Of a stretch of 64,000 bases of DNA, positions 10,301-22,150 are shown one piece after another; the stretch's first letter is position 1; each line of letters opens with the position of its first letter. The position numbers and the translations under genes are program-made. The notes under the pieces are model-generated. The model saw only the letters and a program-made list of their open reading frames with translations, searched no databases and was not told the origin of the DNA. Source of the DNA: Leguminivora glycinivorella. Its lineage: Eukaryota; Arthropoda; Insecta; Lepidoptera; Tortricidae. The stretch spans positions 8,689,545 through 8,753,544 of the forward strand of contig NC_062994.1 in NCBI RefSeq assembly GCF_023078275.1, given 5' to 3'.

Positions 10301-10646
10301 GGGCCATTTTTTTCAAAGTTGTCCACCCCATTTTTTTTTGGATTTGGAAATTTTTATGTTTTCCACTCAGAATCGCGAGCTCTTTCAATCCTAATAGGAG
10401 AAAAAAAGTGTCACAAGGATTCTGAATATGAATTCTGAATTTTTTCCCATTCCGTTACCATTTTTTCATACATTTTGTATGGTGGTAACGGAATGGAAGG
10501 TTCGAAAAAATGTATGGAAATCTTGGGAAAAAAAATGTTTTTTTCTCCTATCAGAATTGAAAGAGCTCTCGATTCTAAGTATGAATAGCGTAAAAATACC
10601 CATGTTACAAAAAAAGTGGGGTGGACAACTTTGAAAAAAATTGCCC
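10301..10646. mobile_element. Foldback element, copy 1 (346 bp)
   Basis: Arm ends GGGCCATTTTTTTCAAAGTT and AACTTTGAAAAAAATTGCCC are inverted repeats, and the arms pair across most of the element (GTCCACCCC/GGGGTGGAC, ATTCCGTTACCA/GGTAACGGAAT). A second copy is at 44821-45152. No convincing target duplication. Confidence 0.8.
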
Positions 10647-10807
10647 ATCTAAGAAATGTTTTTTGTCTAGAGGGCGCTGTTATTTTCATGTATGCGGTGA
10701 CAGTTCAATTTAGTATGAAAAAAAAATCTATTGAAATTCCGCAACATGGCGTGTAGTCTGTGGTGTAGTCATATATTTCTGGCCTGGTTTTAGATAACAT
10801 TTGAAAT

Positions 10808-11356
10808 GAAAAAAAAACCGGCCAAGAGCGTGCCGGGCCACGCTCAGTGTAAGGTTCCGTAGTTTTCCTTATTTTTCTCAAAAACTACTGAACTTATCAA
10901 GTTCAAAACAATTTTCCTAGAAAGTCTTTATAAAGTTCTACTTTTGTGATTTTTTTCATATTTTTAAACATATGGTTCAATAGTTAGAGGGGGAGCACAC
11001 TTTTTTTTTCCATTAGGAGCGATTATTTCCGAAAATATTAATACTTATTATCAAAAAACGATTTTAGTAAACCCTTATTCATTTTTATACCTACCTATCC
11101 AACAATATATCACACGTTGAGTTTGGTTTGAATGAAAAAAAATATCAGTCCCCACTTTACATGTAGGGGGGGGGGTACCCTAACAAAACATTTTTTTTAC
11201 TTTTTATTTTACCTCTTTGTCGGCGTGATTGATATACATATTGGTACCAAATTTCAGCTTTCTAGTGCTAACGGTCACTGAGAATTTCCGCGGACGGACG
11301 GACGGACAGACAGTCATGGCGAAACTATAAGGGTTGACTACGGAACCCTAAAAAAA
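10808..11356 (+). repeat. GGTTCCGTAG repeat, copy 3
   Basis: Third copy in the intron; GGAC tract reduced to about three units near 11293-11305. Confidence 0.75.
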
Positions 11357-11689
11357 TATCCATACAAAATAATTCGACCCGCAATGTAATGCAATCACAC
11401 TCGCGTTAAACGTTCGTTGACAGTTGTCATTGACTGTCATCGCCAGAGCCCGGATTTTCCACAGCAAAAGGAAACACTATCAAAATGTAGCTAGTGAGAG
11501 AAAAAAGACTGGGCTAGGCTAGAAGTATAGGTTCTCTAATGAGCATAATTGTGTTTAGCGCCACCTCTCGACGAATTCGCGAACTAATTAGCTTGCGTGA
11601 GGTCTTTTATAATGTTAACCAAATTCAACATTTTTTATTTTATTTTAAAGTAGGTGTTTTATGTAAAATTTCGTAGCTATAAATTTTAA
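11357..11689. other. Unassigned intronic DNA
   Basis: No gene or repeat recognised. Confidence 0.35.
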
Positions 11690-11830
11690 CACCTTTATTC
11701 ATAAACGTACACTAAAGTTATCCAGCCGATAAAGTTCGTTTATCCCTTTCTATCACACCAATACGTCGGAAAGGGACAACCGAACTTTATCGGCTTGATA
11801 ACTTAGTGTACGTTTATGAATAACGGGGTG
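11690..11830. mobile_element. Palindromic MITE (TTATTCATAAACG family), copy 1
   Basis: Arms TTTATTCATAAACGTACACT and its inverse AGTGTACGTTTATGAATAAC, pairing through GATAAAGTTCG to a short core. The second copy at 16153-16292 is cleaner. Confidence 0.75.
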
Positions 11831-12052
11831 AGTATTACCGTACTGTAAAAATGTAATGTATAGTTGTATACGGATTAATGAATTTAATATAGATAGGTAA
11901 TTATTGATATGTGGCAAAACGAAGGAAATTGTTTACACCTTCGCAATAAGTATCTAATGATATTTTTTTAATTTACCATGTTACTTCACGTACCTACTTA
12001 GGTACTTATTTTAAAAACTCTGAAAATGTCTATTGAGTTTCTGTCGCAGACC

Positions 12053-12060
12053 ACCATGTG
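12053..12060 (+). repeat. 8-bp target-site duplication, left
   Basis: ACCATGTG, identical to 14608-14615 on the far side of the hAT-like element. Confidence 0.85.
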
Positions 12061-14607
12061 TAGGGTTTGCAATCCGGATATTCGAATATCCGAATTATTC
12101 GAATATCCGCCAATATTTTTATCCGAAAATATTCGAATAATCCAAGTGAAATTATCCGGATAAACGGATAATTTCTATAAACATTATTTTTTATTTATAA
12201 GTAATATATTTAATAGATAGACGTCACTGAAACCAATTTCGATCAATTCTTAATACGGACAATGTTATTGCTAATAAGTCAACACCTATTTATCTTCAAA
12301 ATCAAACTAATATTTACAAAACAAAGAAAGCATTCGTGGACAAGAAGTAAGCAGAATGCCTCACCCCACGCACTCAGTTCTTATCAAATATTCGATTAAT
12401 TGGATGATTTAAAAAAAAAACAGAAAAACGTTCAAGTATTATTTTTTAATATGAAAACGTTACCCCAACCTACTTTCATTACTGCTAATAGCTAACGTGA
12501 AGTTATCTGTAAAACCGTACTTAATAAGGGAGATTTATACCTAGATTTCCTGGTCCCTTGTTTTTTTGAAATTGAAATTTAGCGCCTCACTCCGAATTTA
12601 GCTGTTATCAGTTCCATGGCAATTTAGTACGCCAGAATTCCCTCCACTTCACTAAGAAATATAAGGCATTTTCCTTTTAAGTCCTTAGTTACATTCATAC
12701 ACAAAAATCGGTCTAATTACTACTTATACTTTGAAATCTTAGTCGATCTACTGATTAGCTTGGAAACTAAAACCCATCAAATTGCTGCCGAGCAATTTGA
12801 GGTGTTTTGGATTTGAATATTTAAATAAGTTCGCCTTTGTACCTCCTCCTTCTTAATTTTTTTAAATTTTATGTCTTGTATATTTTATGTTGGTGGTACA
12901 ATACTTATTTATCGCCTCTCCCCTTCCATTGGTACTTTGGTACCAGCCACTGTGCAACTAAGGTCTAAAATGATCCACACCTGGATAGGAAGTATCTTCG
13001 ACTAATTGGTCTTCTCTTTTTTTGGTTATTCTGTTTTGAAGGAGTACCTATGCTCAGTTGCTTATTCCTGTTCTAAGACCCTAACCAGGACGCTTTTTTT
13101 TAGAGCCTACGAAAAGAGTTTTCAACTTTTTATATTAAGTATCCGATCCGGTCCAAGATGGCATCTGGTATGGGCGTAGGCATTTATGCAAATGACTAAT
13201 GACTACAGTGGTAGTATCAGCATGGGCAATTATGCCACTGTCTTTTAAGCCGAGACATACGCAATAATTACCTGTGTACATAAGAATATAGTTAGACAAA
13301 CCCAAGGAAAGAATATCTATATACTCAGCGACAGTCAGGCGGCACTCAAAGCCTTCACATCGCCCAGAGGTGACTCTTGACTGATATTAAACGGCATCCA
13401 AGCTCTTAACAAGCTTGGAAGGCAAAACAGGATGCAACTGGTATGGATACCGGGGCACGAAGGCTTCATTGGCAATGAAAATGCTGATGAACTTGCCAAG
13501 GCCAGGTCTGAAGACAACGTCACAAGGAACCATTAAAACGGCTATGAAGGACCATACAAAGGCTAATCACCAAAAAGAGTGGGATTCCCTGGTAGGTCTG
13601 AAGCATTCAAAGCTCTTTATGCGGAGGGTAGAATCTGGATGGAGCAAAAAGCTAGGAAAGCTAGGCAAAAGACAACTCCAAATTATAACGGGGGTGTTCA
13701 CAGGCCATTACGGGATCAAAGGAATGTTGGCCAAGATGGGACACGCTGACTACACAGATTGTCGCATGTGCGGCGAAGAGGAAGAGACCGTCAGACATCT
13801 AATGTGTGAATGTCACGCCCTCGCCAGACAAAGAATGAAGAACTTTGGAGCAGGCTACCTAGTACCAAAGGACATCAGAGAGCTACCCATGAGCCTCATC
13901 ATCCGATACGTGGAGATGGTCGAGAAGCTCCTGAATAGCTGAAGGATCTTAAGATCTAAGGGGGTAATTGCACAAAAGATCCCGATGGGTCGAAGTGTAT
14001 CCGGAAGGGCCCCGCAGATTTAAAATAACCGGACCGACTCCTATACATTCTCGAAATCATTCAAGGCGCCATCTTTGATTTTTGCCTTTGACTTCCTTCC
14101 TATATCCGATATCGGAACGGATAATATGACAACGCTGTATCCCCTATAACCATCATCATATCCAATGATGTTGTTTCACGTTCCACTCTACACAAGCCAT
14201 CCTCTCTACCATCCATTTCCAAGGTAAAGGTGTTGTCAGAAAAACTTCTCGTTATACCTAACACCTAACTAATCACTACTACTAACTGTCTTATATCGAC
14301 AGCTCACTATCTGATTGCAAGATTCTAGTCATAGAACTAAAGATAGAGAGCTAGGTGTGTTTTAATTTCTACAGTTTGCTGATTTATTTACGCAAAAAAT
14401 TAATAAAAATGTAGGTAAATTTTGCATTATGGCGCTCATCTATCTCAGCCGTTATCAATTCCACGCTTATACGCACCTGTAACATTAATTTTGTTCCATT
14501 TAATAAATTATCCGAAATTATCCGAATTATTCGAATATTCGAATAATAAAAATTGTATTATCCGAATTATTCGAATATTAAAAATCCGTCGGATAATGCA
14601 AACTCTA
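12061..14607. mobile_element. hAT-like non-autonomous element (2547 bp) with nested LINE fragment
   Basis: Flanked by an exact 8-bp direct repeat, the hAT signature. Terminal inverted repeats are TAGGGTTTGCAATCCGGAT on the left and, inverted, TAGAGTTTGCATTATCCGAC on the right. Subterminal regions are full of ATTCGAATA/TATCCGAAT palindromes (12075-12180 and 14505-14585), a usual arrangement for transposase binding. No hAT transposase is encoded; the interior holds a LINE reverse-transcriptase fragment at 13130-13985. Confidence 0.8.
13130..13985 (+). pseudogene. LINE pol C-terminal fragment (RNase H and zinc motif), degenerate
   Basis: Translations in more than one frame give an RNase H-like domain (LSDSQAALKAF, then LVWIPGHEGFIGNENADELA) followed by the tail ITGVFTGHYGIKGMLAKMG and the zinc motif CRMCGEEEETVRHLMCEC, ending at a stop at 13940. 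The order RNase H then CX2C...HX4C is that of RNase H-bearing LINEs (I, Loa and R1-like groups). Stops near 13378 and 13534 and frame changes show it is dead. It sits wholly inside the hAT-like element. Confidence 0.8.
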
Positions 14608-14615
14608 ACCATGTG
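14608..14615 (+). repeat. 8-bp target-site duplication, right
   Basis: ACCATGTG, identical to 12053-12060. Confidence 0.85.
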
Positions 14616-15234
14616 GCTTCTGCATATTCTGCGCTTTGATAGAGTTGCCATAGTAGGTATGTATACCTATATTGTATAATAGGCAATAAGAGGCAAAAAA
14701 CATATTGTGCTAAAATATTTAAAATACCTACAGTCATTTCCGAAACGTGTGAATTCATGTCAATACTTTCTTTTATCAGTATTACACGGAGTATAGGTAA
14801 ACGTTTCGTGGCAGCGGCAGCGCACACTGCAGAGAGCGCACGTGGACACCGGCGCGGCGCCACAGAATATATAATAGCACAAGTAAAGAAGGCCCACTGC
14901 TTTGATGTTTCCGAAATGCCGCCTTTTTAAATACCTACAACATTCTTACAAAGAAACGAGCCGCACGTGCGCGGCGTCCGGTGATAGGGTTACCAATGGA
15001 TCCAAACGAATTAATACTCACATTAAATGTTATATTATTATATTCAAGTCTTGAGTACTTTCTAGGTATATACGCTGTATTTATATATTTTTGTTCAAGG
15101 TTCCAACATCACAAGCCTTATTGAACTTTTCCGTGGGACTTAATCAGTAGTAGATCTGTATAAGAATATCTTTTGGTATTTATTTTATTCAATATGTCTA
15201 TTTAATTTAGTATTATTAGCCATTCCACCCGCGG
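14616..15234. other. Intronic DNA with part of a dispersed repeat
   Basis: GC-rich patch at 14810-14870 followed by CACAGAATATATAATAG, the same string found inside decayed exon copy B at 1142. Otherwise no gene recognised. Confidence 0.35.
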
Positions 15235-15405
15235 ACATCGCTTAAAAAGCCTCGCGACGTAAAGTAACAATAGAAAGTGCGAACGTGCATTCCGTGAGAA
15301 TGTGCGCCACCCCTGAGTAAGCCGCGAACTCGCGGCCACAGCTCGCGGCCGCCAGGATATACTTGTAGCGCGGCGATAGGATAGCGGAGTGAGCCGCCCT
15401 TGGCG
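15235..15405 (-). repeat. GC-rich dispersed repeat, copy 1
   Basis: On the minus strand CTATCGCCGCGCTACAAGTA, then GCGGCCGCGAG and GCGGCTTACTCAGG. It matches 53440-53585 on the plus strand (CTATCGCCGCCCTACAAGTA, then GCGGCCACGAG). It makes the 15.2-15.7 kb region look like a CpG-rich regulatory patch. Confidence 0.7.
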
Positions 15406-16149
15406 GCGCCAGCGGAGGCGTCTGTGTGCGTGAGCTAGGTATGCATACAACTACAACTGCTGTAGGCACCGCCCCCCCCCCCCCTCAGCGCGTCCTCTGC
15501 GGCGCGGCGATAATCACCTAGCCCTAAGGCCCTGGTTTCTCTGGCCCGTCACACGCGCCCGGCGGCGTTTGGAATTTGGATGTGAGCCGCATGTGCCGCT
15601 GTACCACACGCTGTCGGTCGCGGGTGCGTGGGTTTTCTGACCCTTGGTCACCCGTCGTCGGCGACGGAACTCAGAAGCTCTGGTAGACTGATTTTTGAAC
15701 TGTTGTGTTGTGCTCTGATCAAAATGAATGCAAAAATACTTACATTGTAATTCTTAGAGGAAGAAGATTATACGCGACTTAATCCGTTTCCATATAAATA
15801 TTGATATTACCCAAAAAAGAGACAGTCAAACGATATTTTTGTATGAAACCGGCAAAAAGAAAGTGAAATTTTTAACTTGGTACTCAAACACTTTCATTGT
15901 AGTAAAGAAAATTTTACATCATATATTCGATTAAGTATATCGAAAACAGATCACAGAAGTACAATTCATCCATTGAATTACTATGTACTAACATACTAGA
16001 AATTACACCCCAAACAAAGTCTGTGCTCCGGCCGGCAGCGCGCGGCGCATGCGTGGGGAGGTACCGTGTCATAGAGTAAGACTTGACCAATGACCACCTA
16101 GACGCGACACTCTTAGTGTAGACCTTTTTTTATACTTTTTGTAAAATAC
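15406..16149. other. GC-rich then AT-rich intronic DNA
   Basis: A C14 run at 15471-15484 and GC-rich sequence to ~15680, then AT-rich. No gene recognised. Confidence 0.35.
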
Positions 16150-16152
16150 TAA

Positions 16153-16292
16153 CCCCCTTATTCATAAACGCACACTAAAGTTATCAAGCCGATAAAGTTC
16201 GTTTGTCCCTTTTCGGCGTATTGGTGTGATAGAAAGGGACAAACGAACTTTATCGGCTTGATAACTTTAGTGAACGTTTATGAATAAGGGGG
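16153..16292. mobile_element. Palindromic MITE (TTATTCATAAACG family), copy 2, TAA target duplication
   Basis: 140 bp from CCCCCTTATTCATAAACG to CGTTTATGAATAAGGGGG, the two halves almost fully complementary, bounded by TAA at 16150-16152 and 16293-16295. Palindromic form plus a 3-bp TAA duplication fits PIF/Harbinger-type MITEs. Confidence 0.8.
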
Positions 16293-16295
16293 TAA

Positions 16296-17120
16296 GTAGT
16301 TTAATTTTAGCACTATCATACATTGTGCTATGTTTAAGTTCTACTAAGTGAAACAAAAATACATTATTGATTTTTTCATATACCTACTTTAATTGCCCTT
16401 GAAGAAAATCATAGGTTATTATTGTATGAAAATATCGATTACAACTCGTGTTAGAACTGTGTAGTATTCATAAGTATAACGTGAAATACATTTAACATTT
16501 CTCTTTTATATATTACAAACAGAATATAATCACAATTACTATACTTCATTACCTACATGTCAAGTCTGTGCGATTATGATGCGATTAATCTATGATTTCG
16601 TTCAACAAAATGGCAGCGATAGCTTCGCGTTTGAGGAGCGCGTCCCTTCATTGAAATAATTACTTAAATAAAGATCGATTAACATAGCGTATATACTAAC
16701 CGATGAAATGTGACACGTCAGTTTTATTCGATTTTCTCGTATGGCTTAAACAGCATCTTGTTGCGCAGGAAGGCATTTTTACATTTTATTTGTGTGCAGG
16801 CAGAAACATAAGTCCAATGGACTTATGTTTGTAGCGCAAACGTTTTGCTCGCAGTGTCCTCTCTAGTATTACCTCAATGAGTTCATCATTATCTTTAGTG
16901 AAGTCAGTCATTTTCCATATCAAGACGCCACCCGCCGTCCGTTGCTATTGTACAAAACGAATACAGACCGTCACGTGCGGCGTGTGACCTTCGCCCGTCG
17001 AACCACCCGCCACCGGCGACGTTTCAAAGAAACCACCCTCAAACATTTCCGAACAAAACATTCGAACGTCGTCAGTCGCGGACCCGCGTAAAAAACCACA
17101 ACACGTTCTATGAACATTGG
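16296..17120. other. Intronic DNA with weak dispersed similarity
   Basis: 16600-16800 resembles 25985-26165 (shared ACCGATGAAATGT, then TTATTTGATTTT-like sequence), so part is an old repeat. No gene seen; the short frame at 16945-17151 has no homology that I recognise. Confidence 0.35.
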
Positions 17121-17815
17121 TCAAGTGCGAGTCGGTTTTCGACTTTTCCATACAAAGAACTCATGAGCGCCTGAACGACTGTGATGGCAAAGTTAACTTT
17201 TCGCACTTACAAGACTTTACGTATATATCTCGGAAACGATAAGAGATAGAGCAAAATGGACTTCAGATTTGGGCTGTCGTTGCCACAAATTCTATGTTTT
17301 CGTCAACAGAGACCTTTTTTTGGACCTATTTGAACAAAATTTTGCTCAGTCCACTTACAAACGGTCTTAAGCGCCTCCTTTTTAGTAGGAACTTAAGTCA
17401 TTTTGGCAAATGAAAAAAAAAAATTGAACAATTTCTAAAAAGAAAAAGACAGAAATGAATTTCTTTCTACCTGTCCATCACGCTTACAAAATTTTAAGAC
17501 GTTTAGTAACAAAAATATATTTCAAATGCTCATAAAATGCTCTTTCATTTGATATATAACACAATATAGTTTTAATAACTTTGATTTTTAATTTTCAAGT
17601 TTACCCCCCAAAAGTGACCCCTATGATTAAATTTCATTTAATTAAATTACATGTCCGTCTTTGGGCCACAGGTTTACATATGTGTACCAAATTTCAAGTA
17701 AATCGGTCTAGCAGTTTCGGAGAAATCGGCTGTAACAGAGGGACAGACAGACACACGAGTGATCCTATAAGGGTTCCGTTTTTCCTCTTTGAGGTACGGA
17801 ACCCTAAAAATTATT
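17120..17815 (+). repeat. GTTCCGTA-type lepidopteran repeat, plus strand
   Basis: Opens GGTCAAGTGCGAGTCGG and ends GAGGTACGGAACCCTAAAAA, with an internal TAAGGGTTCCGTTTTTCC. It is related in ends, but not in body, to the 545-bp copies at 3.07, 9.5 and 10.8 kb. Confidence 0.65.
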
Positions 17816-17983
17816 TTATCGACATCGATAATTGTGTGTAGTTAATAGAAAGAGATGCAATTTCTTCTCCGAAATCCACGTCAGTATACACATTTTCCCA
17901 TAAAAATTGTATTGAAATAGTAGATTTTTCTTTCTTTTTGTGTAAATTTGTAACCGAATAGGTATTCTGAACTTTTAATTTTT

Positions 17984-18840
17984 TTTTTTTTTTAGGGTTC
18001 CGTACCAAAAAGGTACAACAGGAACCCTTATGGTGCGACTCTGTCCGTCTGTCTGTCCGTCTGTCACATTCCTAAATATCTCGAGAACTACTAATGCTAT
18101 CAACTTGAAATTTGGAATAGTTGTGAACATTGTAAACCTCTACAAATAGAAAGTATAATTTTTTTAAATATATTAATTTTAATTGTAGAAAATGGCCAAA
18201 ATGAAAGGGGGGCAAACTGTAAATTTCAAGTTACTAGGTCATGTGTAATGGTATCGTTGGAAAGAGCTCAAATTGAACGTAAATAAGCTATTTTTTATAA
18301 TTTTTTTGTTGTGGAAAAAAAAAGAATTTTGAAGGAAAATGTAAAAAAAAAATACCGTTCCCCCCTTATCTCCGAAGTTTACCAACGAAAAATTATGAAA
18401 ATTTTAGTAAACATTGGTTTTATGCTATATATTACAGGAAAAATATAATCGTGTTTGTATTTTGAATACTTTTTTTTTAATTCACAAAAAACTTTTCAGA
18501 TTTTTACTTTCAATTTACCCACCCTTGCGGATGTATATCGTACTTCAAATTAATACGAGATGTTACGTAAACCATCTTCAGTTCAATAAAGTAAAAACTG
18601 TTTAAATCGGTTAACATTATAAAGAATTATCCCTGAAAAACCAGGTCGCGCAAATTAGTTAGCAAATTGACCGGGAGATGGCGCTATACACTATAATACT
18701 CATTAGTGCCTATACTTTTGTCTTCTAGTCAAGTCATTAGAGTTATATGAAAATATGAGATTATTTTTACTAGGTAGTTTGAAAGAAAGTTTGTACGGAA
18801 CCCTCGGTGGGCGAGTTCAACTCGCACTTGGCCGGTTTTT
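17984..18840 (-). repeat. GTTCCGTA-type lepidopteran repeat, minus strand
   Basis: Begins TTTAGGGTTCCGTACC and ends GTACGGAACCCTCGG, then CTCGCACTTGGCCGG; minus-strand relative of the element at 17120-17815, so the two stand tail to tail about 170 bp apart. A 3' fragment of the family is at 52905-52956. Confidence 0.65.
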
Positions 18841-19047
18841 GTTTTAGTTTGAATAGGCAGACGTTTAACCACGATCACACCTGATGCCTAAGGTGGAGCA
18901 CGCTTAGCTTTTTTTTTAGTTTGAATAGATGATCTGAGACGTTTGACCACGATCACAGCCTGATGGTAAGAATAGATGATAGAAGAACTTTATTCAAAAA
19001 CGTTTAATGTATTATTTATTTGTAATTGTAATGTTTGGTCTTATACA
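18841..19047. repeat. Short GACCACGATCACA repeat units
   Basis: CGTTTAACCACGATCACACC (18863) and CGTTTGACCACGATCACAGC (18940) are two partial copies of a dispersed repeat seen again at 28120-28190. Confidence 0.5.
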
Positions 19048-19697
19048 GTGTTTGGAGACACCCCAACTGATTTTTATTTTTTTAAACTCATCTAGAGTAT
19101 TCATCTTTTAATCTGATGTTACTTTTTTTTAATTGAATTTTTAATTTTCTGTATACTTACTTTTAGCTTACTCAATGAAATAATTGCTAACTTCATAAAC
19201 CATAAGACTATTTATTTGTGTACGTTACTGCAACGACATAAGTTTTACCAATAGACAGCTAAGATGTCACTGTAAAACACTTTAAAGCTTTGTCACAGTA
19301 AACTTCAAATTGGACAGGTAATCGCAGTAAGCAAATAAACTCAATATTCAAAATGACAAGGTTGTAATTAGGTACGAGTTCAATTTGTTATGACTTATGA
19401 TAAACATTAAGATTAAACTGACAAACAACGTCAAACTAGTAGCGGAAAAAATAATCGTCCAAGTAACCGGCCAGTATTAATACCCCTAAATACTGAAAAA
19501 AGGTAAACAACCTCTAGCAATGCGATATACACAATGTTGTATTACGAGTACAATAGAATGGGCACGTAAAAAATAACTAATAATACTAATTTAAATAAAA
19601 ATATTACCCCCATCACGATATAGCTCAATCGATTCTACTCTCGATTCTGAACAAACTGTTTTCAGGTTTTTAGTGTTAAGTGAAACACGGTGTATTT
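19048..19697 (+). mobile_element. TIR element (ACCGTGTTTC family), copy 1
   Basis: Extended match (~650 bp) to 34222-34913, including GACACCCCAACTGATTTTTA, GTACGTTACTGCAACGACA and TCTACTCTCGATTCTGAACA. The right end GAAACACGGTGTAT is intact; the left end is worn. No coding capacity. Confidence 0.75.
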
Positions 19698-20502
19698 AAT
19701 ATTTATTTTAAATTTAATTGTTATTTAATTTTTAATGATGAAATGTATAAAATAATTTTAAATAATTGTAGTGTTTAAATGTGTATGATAATATGGTTTT
19801 TTTTTACCTGAAATAAATGAATTCTATTTTATTTTATTTATTTATTTATATTACAAATGGGTGTTTTAGTTTTTTATTTTATTTATTTATTTATATTACA
19901 AATGGGTATGTTTTAGTTTTATTCAACTTTAATCTATAGTTTTATTTCATGGTTAAATTTTTATAGGTATTATTTTTTATTAAAGTTATTTAGTATTTAA
20001 ATTTAAGTCACAAATAAGTAGTTATTAGGTACCTAATGTAATCGTTTTTGTTTTGTTGGTTGTAGGTAGGTAACTTACATATAATTTTAATTTTAATGTA
20101 AATCGGTTTTTATTTCATAAAAAAATCAGCAGTCCTAATTTTTACCCTGCTCTATCAAATTACATAATTGCTTACCTAATTTAGTATGTCTGTATTTCTA
20201 CTCTTGTACTTGTAATACCCATCCAAACAGTTAAAATCGCCAAGAAATCTCAACAAGCAGCTGTCACTGTCAAACTCAAACAGTTTGTGACAAATTTCTG
20301 TCAATTTCACGGCGCAGATGTATCGAGTAGCGTATCTAAAGATTTAACTAGGAGCGGAACCAATCGGAGTATTCGGAGTAGTGCCCTTGTTGACTGGAGT
20401 ACAAATCATGCGTGGAGAATCTACCCTTGTTGATTTGAGTAGGATAAAGTTATGAAAAGGAAAGCAGTTGTGTGAAGATCGGATGTACTTATCAGATATT
20501 TT
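19698..20502. other. AT-rich intronic DNA with a ~45-bp tandem duplication
   Basis: At 19832-19920 a TATTTATTTATATTACAAAT unit plus GGGTGTTTTAG occurs twice in tandem. Nothing else recognised. Confidence 0.45.
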
Positions 20503-20757
20503 GACGACCGCTCTTGTTTAGTGGTTAGTGGCTGCTTTCTCAGCCGCAGTCCTGGGTTCGAATTCCAGTAAGGGCATTTATTTGTGTGATGAACACAGAT
20601 ATTTGTTCCCGAGTCGTGGATGTTTTATATGTATATAATTATGTATTTATCTATATAAGTAAGTATATCGTCGCCTAGCACCCATAGTACAAGCTTTGCT
20701 TACTTTGGGGCTGGGGTTGATCTGTGTAAGGTGTCCCCAATATGTATTTATTTACCT
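20503..20757 (+). mobile_element. SINE-A (tRNA-derived), copy
   Basis: tRNA-like head with B-box GGGTTCGAATTCC at 20551-20563, then TAAGGGCATTTA, body ATGAACACAGATATTTGTTC, TATCGTCGCCTAGCACCC and tail GATCTGTGTAAGGTGTCCCC. Other copies: 20770-20945, 34130-34215, 36305-36585, 39168-39250, 52503-52712, 57783-57896. Confidence 0.8.
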
Positions 20758-20769
20758 AATATACTGAAC

Positions 20770-20945
20770 GCGGTTTCGGGTTCGAATCCCGGTAAGGGCA
20801 TTTAATTGTGTGATGAGCACAGATATTTGTTCCGGAGTCATTTATCTATATAAGTATGTATATCGTCGCCTAGCACTCATAGGCCATAGCACTTCACAGT
20901 ACAAGCTTTGTTTAGTTTGGGGCTGGGTTGATCTGTGTAAGGTAC
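20770..20945 (+). mobile_element. SINE-A, second partial copy in tandem
   Basis: Starts mid-head at GTTTCGGGTTCGAATCCCGG and runs through the same body to GATCTGTGTAAGG, where SINE-C begins. Confidence 0.75.
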
Positions 20946-21190
20946 ATACATACATACATACAACATACATACAATCACGCCTGTGTCCCATGAAGAGGTA
21001 GGCAGAGCACATGAAACTACTCAGGTTTCAGTGCCACTCTTGGCAAATAAGGGGTTGAAAGAAAACGAAACTGTGACATTGTAGTGACAGGTTGCCAGCC
21101 TCTCGCCTACGCCATAATTTACCCCATATCCCACAGTCGCCTTCTACGACACCCACGGGAAGAAAGGGGGTGGTGAAATTCTTAAGGCTG
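20941..21190 (+). mobile_element. SINE-C (ATAC-microsatellite repeat), copy 1
   Basis: (ATAC)n, then AATCACGCCTGTGTCCCATG, GTAGGCAGAGCACATGAAAC, GGTTGCCAGCCTCTCGCCTA and TTCTACGACACCCACGGGAA. Copies at 45985-46225 (inverted) and 56910-57118. Confidence 0.7.
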
Positions 21191-22150
21191 CTTTCAAAAA
21201 AAACGTCAAAAGAATGTAAAATTGATAGTTTTAGTCGGTGAAATACTACACTTTCCGTTATCGAATAGATTTATTTAATTCAAGTTCCAGTTAGAGCATC
21301 TTATTATCTTGATTTTTATAAGACTGGATTTTTGAAAACTAACTCACTAAATTAATTATGAATTTTTCTCTAATGCACGTTAAGAAAAACGCACGTATAG
21401 ATATAGAGCTGAATCAGTCGATCTTATTTGTAAAATTTGGACAAATTTGAATATTAAAACGGGTAAATTTATAATTCGTATATCCTGTACCACAATCATT
21501 TCAGACTAGATTTTTATTTTAAGTTTTTGAAAAAGAGTAAACTAGCCTAAGGCGAATTCAATTTTTTTCAGAAATTACCTAAAATTAAGTGACAATTTCT
21601 TTGAAAATCTACATCACATTGAAGTAATTTTTGTACTAAATTAATCTGCAACGTTTACTTAAATTGCTGTTATGCCTTAGTGATTATAAATTGCTATTAT
21701 TGATTTTTGCCAATTTTTTGAAAACGAGCCTTCACCGGTACAATTATTACCACTTTTGGACATTTTCTCATATTTTGTTAGACCAAGTAGAAAAAGTCCT
21801 ATAATGTGATATATATTTATAAACTACTCGCAAAGCCCTTTAATTTGATACCACACACGGTATGATCGAGCGCTCGGTTGCGATTTCACTATTTTTAACA
21901 CGAAAGCCCTCTTAACCCGTCACCACACAGACCGGGTACCGGGGCCGAGCTGTGTAGGTGTCCCCCGATATTTATTGTTAATAAGTTTCATTGTTTACAT
22001 TTTATTAATATGTTTATCTTACTTTTAGTAGTAATAGCAAGTATAACTGGTATACTGTAACCGTTCTTGTGAATTAAAATAAATAATAATAATTATCCGG
22101 TTTTTTATCCATAGCCCAGTATTTAGTCCATCACTTTCATCAAAATAGAC
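21191..22150. other. Unassigned intronic DNA
   Basis: No gene or clear repeat. TGTGTAGGTGTCCCC near 21952 recalls a SINE-A end. Confidence 0.35.

Noticed and set aside
13335..13523. Antisense frames over the LINE fragment at 13.1-14.0 kb
   Set aside because: Shadows of the RNase H/zinc coding strand.
15202..15469. GC-rich frames or CpG promoter inside Gbx intron 1
   Set aside because: Explained by the same dispersed repeat; no evidence for a start site.
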